A stretch of DNA of 38,138 nucleotides from an uncultured Clostridia bacterium. Lineage in GTDB: Bacteria; Bacillota; Clostridia; UMGS1883. The notes beneath the pieces are model-generated. The model was not told the DNA's origin. It did no database searches and worked only from the letters and a program-made list of their open reading frames with translations. Position numbers and translations under genes: made by a program. The stretch lies in contig CAKSFM010000018.1 of the NCBI GenBank assembly GCA_934454525.1, positions 1 through 38,138 on the forward strand, read 5' to 3'. Position 1 is the stretch's first letter. Every line of letters starts with the position of its first letter. This document shows positions 24,769-32,472 of the stretch, piece after piece.

Positions 24769-25803
24769 ATGAAAATCAAATGGGGCGTTATCGGCTGCGG
24801 AGGAATTGCCGACAGGCGCACGATTCCCGGAATAATGCTGTCGGAAAATGCATCGCTTGAAATTGTTATGGATTTAAACGGCGACCTTTGCAAAACCGTG
24901 GGCGAAAAATACGGAGTTAAATATACGACCGACATAGACGAGGTTCTGAAAAGCGATATTGACGCCGTTTATATTGCAACGCCCGTATTCTGCCATAAGG
25001 AGCAGGCAATTAAAGCGGCGCGTGCAAAAAAGCATATTCTGCTTGAAAAACCGATGGGACTTACCTGCGAAGAAGCCGAAGAAATTATGGAAGTTTGCCG
25101 CAATGAGGGAGTTAAGCTCACTGTCGGTCTGATGATGCGGTATCATGCTCACCATATGGAGATAAAGCGCCTGATTGAGCAGGGCACAATCGGAGACATT
25201 GTTTCCATGCGCGCACAGTTTACCTGCTGGTATCCCGATATCGACGGCGTTTGGCGGCAAAACAAAAAACTTTCGGGCGGCGGCGCTCTGATGGATTTGG
25301 GTGTGCACTGCATTGACCTTTTGAACTTTATCAGCGGCGATGTTCCACAGTCCGTTTCGGCAGTCTGCTCAACACAGACATTTTCCTATAACGTTGATGA
25401 TACTGCGTCCGTTCTCATGAAAATGGCGAAGGGTGCACATGCGTTTGTTGACGTGAATTTTAATATTCCCGATGATGCAACCGTCGGCAAGCTTGAATTT
25501 TACGGAACGAAGGGCAGTATAATATCAACTGCAACTCTTGCCCAGGAGGAAACGGGAAAAACCACTGTTACAATATCCGAGCCGGGCGGCTATGACGCAA
25601 TGCAAAACAGAACAGAGCTGAAATCCTATGAGCTTGCACCGGGCGGCGATAATATTTACAAAAAAGAAATTGACGCGTTTACTGACGCAATTATTAACGA
25701 TACACCTGTTATAATAAAGCCGGAGGAGGCGCTGCTTGTTCAGAAAGTATGTGAAGCGGCGTATGAATCTTCTGAATCCGGAAAGTGCGTGGCGCTGAAA
25801 TAA
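24769..25803 (+). CDS. Gfo/Idh/MocA-family oxidoreductase
   Basis: A 344-aa NAD(P)-dependent sugar or cyclitol dehydrogenase. The N-terminal Rossmann fold begins WGVIGCGGIADR (dinucleotide-binding loop at 9-14). The catalytic lysine motif is EKP (93-95), and MDLGVHCIDLL (175-185) supplies Asp176 and His180 of the active site. The C-terminal beta-sheet substrate domain follows. A GGGG-type site precedes ATG 24769, and the gene begins 17 bp after the aminotransferase. It closes the four-gene unit, and a strong terminator follows. Confidence 0.92.
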   Translation: MKIKWGVIGCGGIADRRTIPGIMLSENASLEIVMDLNGDLCKTVGEKYGVKYTTDIDEVLKSDIDAVYIATPVFCHKEQAIKAARAKKHILLEKPMGLTCEEAEEIMEVCRNEGVKLTVGLMMRYHAHHMEIKRLIEQGTIGDIVSMRAQFTCWYPDIDGVWRQNKKLSGGGALMDLGVHCIDLLNFISGDVPQSVSAVCSTQTFSYNVDDTASVLMKMAKGAHAFVDVNFNIPDDATVGKLEFYGTKGSIISTATLAQEETGKTTVTISEPGGYDAMQNRTELKSYELAPGGDNIYKKEIDAFTDAIINDTPVIIKPEEALLVQKVCEAAYESSESGKCVALK

Positions 25804-25819
25804 AATAATGCCGGCATAA

Positions 25820-25857
25820 AAAACGAAACGGAGAATATTTCCGTTTCGTTTTTTTTT
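25820..25857 (+). terminator. Terminator of the four-gene sugar cluster
   Basis: A 13-bp stem AAAACGAAACGGA/TCCGTTTCGTTTT with a 7-nt loop runs straight into a T-run ending at 25857. It is a textbook Rho-independent terminator. Confidence 0.93.
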
Positions 25858-25898
25858 GAAGCCTTTTCCGACATTACAGCACGTAAAGCACTTTTTTC

Positions 25899-25927
25899 TT
25901 GACTTTCGTCGATTTAATTGGTATTAT
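25899..25927 (+). promoter_or_regulatory. Promoter of the EQ-repeat membrane protein
   Basis: TTGACT (25899-25904) and TATTAT (25922-25927) are spaced 17 bp apart, 35 bp before ATG 25963. Confidence 0.75.
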
Positions 25928-25962
25928 ATAATTGTATGTTTTTGCAATAAGGAAGTGTTAAC

Positions 25963-27264
25963 ATGGATATTGAAAATACAAAGGAACGTCAGCCGATAGG
26001 TTCGTCCGAACAGGCTCCGTCCGAACAGACTTCGCCTGAACAGACTTCGTCCGAACAGACTTCGCCTGAACAAGTTTCACCTGAACAAGTTTCACCTGAA
26101 CAGGCTTCGCCTGAACAGGGTACGCACGAAGGGGCGGAAGCTGCCGTTACCGAAACTGATGAAGCGGAAAAGAAGCCGGATATTAAGCAGGACGACGCTG
26201 AACGGAAGTCCGAGGAAAAAAGCAGCGAGGAAAGCAAGGCTTTTATTTCCGATTTTGCACCTGAGCCGATTGTAATTCCGAATTACAATGCGGAAAAAGA
26301 GCATAAAAAACGCAGAAAAGAAAAGGCGCGTGATCAGAAAAAGCTGTCGCAGCGCAGGAAAAAAACGCGCAGAGTTGTGCGGAAAATTCTTTTTGCCGCG
26401 AGATGTATTCTGATGTTTGCACTGTTGTTTGCGGTGATGACAGCAACGCTTACGTCGCTTCTTGTGCGTGTGAACACCTCGGAATATGCAGTTGAAAATT
26501 CAATTAAGAACAATAATCCCGAAACGTTTGTAATAGGCAAAATTGATGATCCGACCGCGCTGAATATAAAGAAAAGTTCATCGCGCGCAGCTATAACCGA
26601 TATTCTCAGAGACAATGCACGGGGAACGATTACATATGCCGATATTAAGCAGGCAGTTTCAAAATCATCATACGATGAGTTTATTGCGAAGCAGGCGCAC
26701 GGAGTTATTGCATATCTGCTTTACGGAGAAGCGTACGGCGGTGTGCGCGGCAAGGATGTTGCAAAGGTTATGCGTGATAATATATCATATATTAAGCTTG
26801 TGACAGAGATTGAACTGGGTGAGAGTGCATGCGATGAATTCGGAGCATATGTGGACAAATCCTCCGCGTTGGATGAAATTAAACCTGCTGCACTTTCTAA
26901 AACAAAAGCGGCGCAGTACACGCAGACCACAACCGTTGCTTTTTCGCTGATGGTGCTTGTGTGCCTTGCAGTTGCAATGATGCTGCTGATTCTTGTTACG
27001 GCTGCTGCGTGCAGCGGAAAAGCGCACACAGTTATCGGATGGAGCGGTATGCTTTCGGGTTTGGCAGTCGGCATAGGAGGTTTTATGTTCAAACCTTCAT
27101 TCGCCGCAAAAAGTCTTTTTGTGAGAGACGTGTTTAATGCACTTCTCAGAAGCTTTCATAGGACGGCAGTTTTTTACGGCGCTGTTATGTTCGGAATAAG
27201 TCTGCTGATCTTGCTCATCGGTCATGCTATGAGTGACAGCGATGAAGATATTGAAGAAAACTGA
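25963..27264 (+). CDS. Four-helix membrane protein with EQ repeats
   Basis: A 433-aa protein I do not recognise. The cytoplasmic N-terminus (1-140) has eight tandem pentapeptides of the type S/P-E-Q-x-x (14-53), then acidic and very basic stretches (RKKTRRVVRK at about 130-140). A membrane helix spans about 143-167. An outside domain of about 155 residues follows, with the helical motif AITDILRDNARG. Three more helices lie near 325-347, 352-372 and 400-420, and the C-terminus is acidic. AAGGAAG precedes ATG 25963, and it has its own promoter. It may be a cell-envelope or stress-related protein; no enzyme motif is visible. Confidence 0.75.
   Translation: MDIENTKERQPIGSSEQAPSEQTSPEQTSSEQTSPEQVSPEQVSPEQASPEQGTHEGAEAAVTETDEAEKKPDIKQDDAERKSEEKSSEESKAFISDFAPEPIVIPNYNAEKEHKKRRKEKARDQKKLSQRRKKTRRVVRKILFAARCILMFALLFAVMTATLTSLLVRVNTSEYAVENSIKNNNPETFVIGKIDDPTALNIKKSSSRAAITDILRDNARGTITYADIKQAVSKSSYDEFIAKQAHGVIAYLLYGEAYGGVRGKDVAKVMRDNISYIKLVTEIELGESACDEFGAYVDKSSALDEIKPAALSKTKAAQYTQTTTVAFSLMVLVCLAVAMMLLILVTAAACSGKAHTVIGWSGMLSGLAVGIGGFMFKPSFAAKSLFVRDVFNALLRSFHRTAVFYGAVMFGISLLILLIGHAMSDSDEDIEEN
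26002..26121 (+). repeat. 15-bp tandem repeat, eight units
   Basis: Eight in-frame 15-bp units of the form TCx-CCT-GAA-CAR-xxT encode the pentapeptides S/P-E-Q-x-x. The units differ at a few third positions and at the last two codons. Unit number could vary by slippage without shifting the frame. Confidence 0.9.
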
Positions 27265-27273
27265 TATATTTAC

Positions 27274-27315
27274 AATAAGCTGCAGTAAAATGAGCTCATT
27301 TTGCTGCAGCTTATT
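27274..27315. terminator. 42-nt near-perfect palindrome
   Basis: AATAAGCTGCAG and CTGCAGCTTATT form the ends, with AAAATGAG/CTCATTTT at the centre and one wobble in 21 pairs. It lies 10 bp after the EQ-repeat gene and just before the DUF4317 ribosome site. The T-run is short, so it may be a weak terminator or an mRNA processing element. Confidence 0.6.
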
Positions 27316-27333
27316 ATCGGGGAGGACAATTTG

Positions 27334-28464
27334 ATGACAGAAAAAGAAATTAAGGAGCTGCGCCGCAGATTCAATGCGGAAAAAACGAATATGACAACCG
27401 TTCGCGGCTGCATGATTAACGAAAAGAAAGAGATTGTGACGAGATTCACGCAGTCAATAACGCTATCTGCACCGGAGGAATCCGCAAAGCTGATGGCAAT
27501 AATGAAAAAATGCCTTTCCGGCAGCCGCGGAACGAATCTTATCGACATAGTTTTCAGGACTGAACAGGTGGTTAAAAGTGAGGAGCATGAGCTTTTAATG
27601 CGGCTGAAAACCTCGGCTCTTAAAGATGAGGAAGCTGTTGAGGCGCTTTATGCAAAAATTGCGGAAAATTATATCACGGATTCGAAATATATTGTGCTGC
27701 TGAGCAGTGAGAGCTACGATGTTTTCGGCTATCATGAGGACGGGAAGCGCAAGGAGGATTCCGATTGGACTTATTCTTACATCGTTTGCGCAATATGCCC
27801 GATGAAAACAACAAAACCGGAGCTTTCTTTCATTACATATGACAATGCATTCAAAACAGTATCGCCGAGCAGCGTTATAAGTTCTCCGAATGCCGGATTT
27901 TTATTTCCTGCATTTGATAACCGTGCCGAAAACATTTACAACGCTCTTTTTTATGCGCGGGATACGCACGGAGGGTATGACGAGCTTATTGATGCGCTCT
28001 TTAAAACCGAACCTCCGATGCCTGCCGCCGTTCAGGAGGAAACCTTTGCCGATTGCCTGAGAGAGACAGTCGGCAAAGAATACGGCATTGATATTATCCG
28101 TGCTGTGCATGAGCAGATTGAAGAGGTGCTTGAGGAGCATAAAATTTCACGCGAGGAAGATGAACCGGAGCTTTCCAGGGAAAATATTGCGCATATGCTC
28201 AAAAACGGCGGAGCTGAGGATAGAGCTGTTGAGGCATTTGAGCGGAAATATGACGAGGAGTTCGGAAGTGACGCGATGATAAAGCCGCAGAACATTGTGA
28301 ATACGCGGCGCTTTGAGGTGGAAACTCCGGATGTAACAATTCGTGTGAATCCGCAGCGGCGCGACCTTGTTTCAACGCGCATAATTGACGGAACGAAATA
28401 TATCCTTGTGCGCGCGGCGGAGGGCGTTTGCGTGAATGGCGTGGATATAGATATAAGCGAATAA
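27334..28464 (+). CDS. DUF4317 family protein
   Basis: A 376-aa protein of the DUF4317 family, widespread in Clostridia and of unknown function. Typical features are the N-terminal KEIKELRRRF followed by RGCMINEKKEIV, the central SYIVCAICPMKTTKPEL and FGYHEDGKRKEDSDWTYSY. It looks soluble and acidic with no signal peptide. The frame is open to 27301, but the upstream part lies in the palindrome; GGGGAGG before ATG 27334 decides the start. It ends in a bidirectional terminator shared with the convergent small gene. Confidence 0.88.
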   Translation: MTEKEIKELRRRFNAEKTNMTTVRGCMINEKKEIVTRFTQSITLSAPEESAKLMAIMKKCLSGSRGTNLIDIVFRTEQVVKSEEHELLMRLKTSALKDEEAVEALYAKIAENYITDSKYIVLLSSESYDVFGYHEDGKRKEDSDWTYSYIVCAICPMKTTKPELSFITYDNAFKTVSPSSVISSPNAGFLFPAFDNRAENIYNALFYARDTHGGYDELIDALFKTEPPMPAAVQEETFADCLRETVGKEYGIDIIRAVHEQIEEVLEEHKISREEDEPELSRENIAHMLKNGGAEDRAVEAFERKYDEEFGSDAMIKPQNIVNTRRFEVETPDVTIRVNPQRRDLVSTRIIDGTKYILVRAAEGVCVNGVDIDISE

Positions 28465-28470
28465 CAAAAA

Positions 28471-28517
28471 GGCTGTGACTAAAGTCAATTGACTTTAGCC
28501 ACAGCCTTCGTTTTTTT
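28471..28517. terminator. Bidirectional terminator, 36-nt palindrome
   Basis: The palindrome 28471-28506 has outer arms GGCTGTG/CACAGCC and core AAAGTCAATTGACTTT, with a single A-C mismatch. A T-run (28511-28517) follows on the plus strand and AAAAA precedes it, giving T-runs in both directions. It serves the convergent DUF4317 and small minus-strand genes. The core is identical to the palindrome at 6319-6354. Confidence 0.9.
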
Positions 28518-28548
28518 CAAGCGGATAGGAAATTAACAATCCCCTTTT

Positions 28549-28803
28549 TTATTTGTCTTCAACCTTACCGTAAAGATTAAGTCTGAAAAGACGGCTTTCA
28601 TCCTCTTCGTTTTCGCACTCTATCATAGCATGGCTGAGCTTACCGCCCTGAACAACGCTCATCAGTCCGACAACGCGGCAAAATGCCGACATAAGGTTAA
28701 TGCGGTCACCGTCCGGAGTTGTCATCCAAACCTGCCCTTTGCAGTTATTGAGTTCCTTAACAAACGAGGAAACATCAAGGTCATGTATTTCAAAACTTCC
28801 CAT
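28549..28803 (-). CDS. Conserved small protein, unknown function
   Basis: An 84-aa soluble protein. It reads as one alpha/beta domain with SFEIHDLDVSSFVKELNNC, QVWMTTPDGDRINL, a hydrophobic helix (SAFCRVVGLMSVVQGG) and an acidic end ECENEEDESRLFRLNLYG. Similar small proteins occur in Clostridia, to my recollection sometimes labelled polyA polymerase without good reason; I assign no function. ATG 28803 is chosen over 28824, because AGGAGG lies 7 nt before 28803 and the longer frame covers that site. It has its own consensus promoter. Confidence 0.75.
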   Translation of the reverse strand: MGSFEIHDLDVSSFVKELNNCKGQVWMTTPDGDRINLMSAFCRVVGLMSVVQGGKLSHAMIECENEEDESRLFRLNLYGKVEDK

Positions 28804-28866
28804 AATTAAAACCTCCTGAATCAATATATGTATTCGGGGAACTTTATAACTTTCCCCTCTGCATAT

Positions 28867-28895
28867 ATCATAATCGAATTACAGGTAAATGTCAA
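28867..28895 (-). promoter_or_regulatory. Promoter of the small conserved gene
   Basis: On the minus strand, TTGACA (28890-28895) and TATGAT (28867-28872) are spaced 17 bp apart. No clear terminator for the upstream typA gene is visible in the gap, so readthrough is possible. Confidence 0.8.
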
Positions 28896-28926
28896 CATAT
28901 TTAACAGAAATTTAACGTAAGAATTA

Positions 28927-30762
28927 TCAGCCGTGCATCTTTTTCAGCCTGTTTGCTTCTTTCGCACGAAGATCGGTATCAAGAATACGCTTGCGGATGC
29001 GGAGAAAATTCGGCGTAACCTCCAAAAGCTCGTCATCGGCAAGAAATTCAATTGATTCCTCAAGACTCATAACCTTGGGAGTTGTAAGCCTGAGTGCGTC
29101 ATCACTGCCGGCAGCGCGCATGTTCGTTGCCTGCTTGCGTTTGCAAACGTTTACCACAATATCCTCGCCGCGGCTGCATTCGCCCACAACCATACCCTGG
29201 TAAACCTTTTCGCCCGGCCCTATAAAGAGTGTTCCGCGGTCCTGCGAGTTAAACAGGCCGTATGCAACAGATTCGCCTGTTTCGTGCGCAACAAGGCTTC
29301 CGCGCGAACGCGTTGAGAAATCGCCGCGGAAGAACGGTTCAAACTTGTCAAACACGTGGTTCATAATACCGGTTCCCTTTGTCGCTGTCAGAAGTTCGCT
29401 GCGGTAACCGATAAGTCCGCGTGACGGAATGCTGAACTCAAGCCTTGTGTATCCCGTTGCGCCGGGAGCCATATTCGTAAGTGTGCCGTGTCTTGTACCG
29501 ATTCCCTCCATGACAACGCCTGTAAATTCGTTCGGAACATCAATTGTCAGCGCTTCGTAAGGCTCGCACTCAACGCCGTCGATTACTTTATTAATCGTTT
29601 TCGGCTTGCTGACCTGAAATTCATATCCCTGGCGGCGCATTTCTTCAATAAGAACCGAAAGATGAAGTTCGCCGCGCCCGGAAACAACAAAACTGTCGGG
29701 AGAATCTGTTTCGGCAACTTTAAGTGCGATGTTGCTTTCAAGCTCTTTGAAAAGCCTGTCGCGCAGATGGCGGCTCGTCACATATTCACCGTCCTGCCCG
29801 GCAAACGGACTGTTGTTAACGCTGAATGTCATTGAAAGCACAGGCTCGTCAACGGGAGTAAACGGCAGCGGTTCTGCACAGCTCTGAGCACAAATGGTAT
29901 CGCCTATATTAATCTTTTCAATGCCGCTTATTGCAACAATTTCACCGGCGCCTGCCTCGGCAATCGGCTGCTTGTTAAGATTGGTGTAGCAATAAAGCTT
30001 GGAAACATGAGCGTTGTATGAGTTTTCTCCGTCGCGGCAGACAGTTATCGGCATATTTGTTTTGACAATGCCCCGGTTTATTCTGCCGACAGCGATTCGT
30101 CCGGTGAAAGTGTCATAATCTATATTTGAAACAAGCATCTGAAAATCGCCCTCGCGCGTGTCTTTCGGCGCAGGGATATGACTCAGAATAAGGTCGAAAA
30201 GCACCTTTAAATCATCGGGGTGCTTGTCAGGCGAAAGGCTTGCCCAGCCATCGCGCCCGGAGACATATACAACGGGAGATTCAAGCTGCTCATCGGTTGC
30301 GTCAAGGTCGATAAACAGCTCTAAAAGCTCGTCCGTAACCTCATACGGGCGGGCGTTGGGGCGGTCAACCTTGTTGATTACCATTATAATTGAAAGATTA
30401 AGCGCCAGCGCCTTTTTCAGAACGAAACGCGTCTGCGGCATACAACCCTCGAACGCGTCAACAAGCAGCAGCACACCGTCCGCCATCTTAAGGCCGCGCT
30501 CAACCTCTCCGCCAAAATCGGCATGCCCCGGCGTGTCAATAATGTTTATTTTAACACCGTTGTGCATAAGGCTTGTGTTTTTTGCCAGAATCGTGATTCC
30601 GCGCTCACGCTCAATGTCGTTTGAATCCATAACGCGTTCTTCAACCTGCTCATTTTCGCGGAAAACGCCGCTCTGCTTAAGCATTGCGTCAACAAGCGTT
30701 GTCTTGCCGTGGTCAACGTGCGCAATTATGGCAATATTTCTTATATTCTGTGGTTCTATCAT
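28927..30762 (-). CDS. typA: Ribosome-associated GTPase TypA/BipA
   Basis: A 611-aa translational GTPase that binds the 70S ribosome and helps 50S assembly and stress adaptation. The G1 loop is AHVDHGKTT (14-22), G3 is DTPGHADFGGEVERG, and G4 is NKVDRPNARP. EF-G-like domains II, III and V follow, then the TypA-specific C-terminal domain, with SRGSLVAHETGESVAYG and MEGIGTRHG in the family pattern. Length is typical. The gene starts directly after the stop of the HD-domain gene, whose last codons carry its AAGGA ribosome site, so the two are cotranscribed. Confidence 0.96.
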   Translation of the reverse strand: MIEPQNIRNIAIIAHVDHGKTTLVDAMLKQSGVFRENEQVEERVMDSNDIERERGITILAKNTSLMHNGVKINIIDTPGHADFGGEVERGLKMADGVLLLVDAFEGCMPQTRFVLKKALALNLSIIMVINKVDRPNARPYEVTDELLELFIDLDATDEQLESPVVYVSGRDGWASLSPDKHPDDLKVLFDLILSHIPAPKDTREGDFQMLVSNIDYDTFTGRIAVGRINRGIVKTNMPITVCRDGENSYNAHVSKLYCYTNLNKQPIAEAGAGEIVAISGIEKINIGDTICAQSCAEPLPFTPVDEPVLSMTFSVNNSPFAGQDGEYVTSRHLRDRLFKELESNIALKVAETDSPDSFVVSGRGELHLSVLIEEMRRQGYEFQVSKPKTINKVIDGVECEPYEALTIDVPNEFTGVVMEGIGTRHGTLTNMAPGATGYTRLEFSIPSRGLIGYRSELLTATKGTGIMNHVFDKFEPFFRGDFSTRSRGSLVAHETGESVAYGLFNSQDRGTLFIGPGEKVYQGMVVGECSRGEDIVVNVCKRKQATNMRAAGSDDALRLTTPKVMSLEESIEFLADDELLEVTPNFLRIRKRILDTDLRAKEANRLKKMHG

Positions 30763-31350
30763 TTAATACATTCCTTTCTGATGCTTTTCCGTTACAAATG
30801 TGCTCCATGTGTCAGCATACTGCAAAAGCAGGAGCAGCGGAGTTTCTTTTGTGGCAACGCTTTTGTTATCATCAACGTACTGCCCGTCGTGATACATCAC
30901 AGCCTGAACCTCGTCCTCACTGAGAGTGATAAGCGGCAGCGCAAGATACAGGCTTCTGAGCGGAACACTGAGATAAACAAGCTTATCATTCATGTGATAC
31001 GGAACAGACGGACCAAAGCCGTATTGCTTCTGCCTTGCTGTCGGTTCATTCGGAATATACTGCGGTCTGCCGGGCATCCCCGCCTTGCCGAGGTCGTGAA
31101 TAAGCGCTGTGATTATGCAGCTTTCCTCGTCAATTTCGGGAGCGAGAGCATTCCGCAGCCGAAGCATGTTTTCGCACACATTCACACTGTGCTCTAAAAG
31201 TCCCTGCCTGCGGCAAAGATGAAACCGTGTGCTTGCCGGACTGTTCATATAATCAGTTTGATTTTCCATGAAATCGGTAAGACGGAGAAATTCCTCCCGT
31301 CTTTTAACAACGCGCGCTTTCAGCGCATTGTAACGTTCAATAACGTCCAT
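30763..31350 (-). CDS. HD-domain phosphohydrolase
   Basis: A 195-aa cytoplasmic metal-dependent phosphohydrolase. The HD motif is visible as His54 (LLEHSVNV), His85-Asp86 (ALIHDLGKAG) and Asp180 (LQYADTWST), with a further MYHDGQ at 152-157. This pattern is close to HD proteins that hydrolyse nucleotides or c-di-NMP-type signals, but the substrate is not known. It has a promoter at 31381-31409, an AAGGAG ribosome site, and is directly followed by typA, suggesting a role in translation or stress physiology. Confidence 0.88.
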   Translation of the reverse strand: MDVIERYNALKARVVKRREEFLRLTDFMENQTDYMNSPASTRFHLCRRQGLLEHSVNVCENMLRLRNALAPEIDEESCIITALIHDLGKAGMPGRPQYIPNEPTARQKQYGFGPSVPYHMNDKLVYLSVPLRSLYLALPLITLSEDEVQAVMYHDGQYVDDNKSVATKETPLLLLLQYADTWSTFVTEKHQKGMY

Positions 31351-31380
31351 TATTAATCTCCTTTATTGTTTATCTGAAAT

Positions 31381-31409
31381 ATTATATACTAATGAAAGCT
31401 TTTTTTCAA
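31381..31409 (-). promoter_or_regulatory. Promoter of the HD-typA operon
   Basis: On the minus strand, TTGAAA (31404-31409) and TATAAT (31381-31386) are spaced 17 bp apart, 30 bp before the start codon. Confidence 0.85.
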
Positions 31410-31544
31410 CATAATTATGTTCATATCTCAAAAAAACTTACTTAATATCAACTTTTTTCGTGTTTTTTTCGGAATGGGCGAAAGCGCAGCCTTGTTTTAC
31501 GCTGCAATGTGCTGCCGGAGTCAGAAGCGTGTGGTGCGTTTGCA

Positions 31545-32198
31545 CTATTTATCCTGCGCGGAACGGGTGAAGTCGCAGCCTTCCTTGCAGAACGCCGCTG
31601 CCGGACATTCTCCGCACTTCGGATTCCGCGCGGTGCAGAGAGCGCGCCCGTGGGTTACAAGCCTGTGGCAAAAGCTGCTTTGTTTTTCACGCGGAATAAG
31701 CTTTTCAGTGCTTTTTTCAACCTTGACAGGTTCTGTTTCCTCAGTCAGTCCGACACGGCGGAGAATTCTTTTTGCATGAGTGTCGATAACCATTCCGCCT
31801 TTTCCGAAAATATCGCCGAGCACAAGATTCGCCGTCTTTCTGCCAACGCCGTTAAGCTTTAACAGTTCTTCCATGCTGTCGGGAACAACACCGCCGTAAT
31901 CCGCAATAAGCTTTTGGCAGCAGGCAATTATATTTTTCGCCTTATTGTGATAAAAACCCGTTGAACGGATGTCCGACTCAAGCTCGTGCAAATCAGCGTC
32001 TGCAAACGCATAAACATCGGTATATTTTACAAATAAATCCTTTGTGACAATATTTACGCGCGCATCGGTGCACTGCGCGGCAAGCTGCGTTGCAATAAGA
32101 AGCTGCAGCGGTTCTTTGTAGTCAAGTGTGCAGTCAGCATCAGGATACAGTGTTTGCAGGCAGTCATAAAATTTTTCGGCAAGCTCCTTTTTTGTCAT
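31545..32198 (-). CDS. nth: Endonuclease III
   Basis: A 217-aa base-excision-repair glycosylase/AP lyase for oxidised pyrimidines. The helix-hairpin-helix is LLKLNGVGRKTANLVLG with catalytic Lys121. Asp139 is in VIDTHAKRI. The [4Fe-4S] ligands are Cys188, Cys195, Cys198 and Cys204 in the typical C-x6-C-x2-C-x5-C spacing. An AAGGAG site precedes ATG 32198. It is transcribed on its own from the divergent region shared with pnuC. Nothing in the 190 bp between its end and the HD gene looks like a gene. Confidence 0.96.
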   Translation of the reverse strand: MTKKELAEKFYDCLQTLYPDADCTLDYKEPLQLLIATQLAAQCTDARVNIVTKDLFVKYTDVYAFADADLHELESDIRSTGFYHNKAKNIIACCQKLIADYGGVVPDSMEELLKLNGVGRKTANLVLGDIFGKGGMVIDTHAKRILRRVGLTEETEPVKVEKSTEKLIPREKQSSFCHRLVTHGRALCTARNPKCGECPAAAFCKEGCDFTRSAQDK

Positions 32199-32304
32199 AT
32201 CCGTACACTCCTTTCGGGAAGTTCCGACAATTTATTCTATCATATTGTAACATAAGCCGTGACGAAAAAAAAGACCTGAAATTAATTTTTTTGCTCCGTA
32301 TGTA

Positions 32305-32332
32305 TTGACATTTTGAAAAACTGTGTTAGAAT
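32305..32332 (+). promoter_or_regulatory. Promoter of the pnuC transcript
   Basis: TTGACA (32305-32310) and TAGAAT (32327-32332) are spaced 16 bp apart. They predict a leader of about 130 nt ahead of pnuC. Confidence 0.75.
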
Positions 32333-32344
32333 GTTTGTTACATG

Positions 32345-32451
32345 AATAAAATCTGCCACCGGGTAGAAAATGTTTGGCATATATAATGATTGCCGAAGCA
32401 TTTGTCTGTACATCGTTAGGTCTTTGAAGATGTGCAAGCAAATGCTTTTTT
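32345..32451 (+). promoter_or_regulatory. pnuC attenuator or riboswitch candidate
   Basis: The leader has three parts. There is a hairpin TCTGCC/GGTAGA (about 32352-32367). A second stem pairs AAATG (32368-32372) with CATTT (32399-32403), with an inner TGGCA/TGCCG. A terminator stem pairs AAGCATTTG (32396-32404) with CAAATGCTT (32439-32447), then a T-run to 32451. The second and third stems share bases 32399-32403, so they exclude each other, the design of a transcription attenuator. I cannot match the aptamer part to a known NAD or thiamine class with confidence. Confidence 0.6.
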
Positions 32452-32472
32452 GATTGAAAGGAAAGGTGCATT

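Noticed and set aside
26002..26121. CRISPR-like tandem repeat
   Set aside because: The units are adjacent 15-mers without spacers, in frame within a gene, encoding a pentapeptide repeat.
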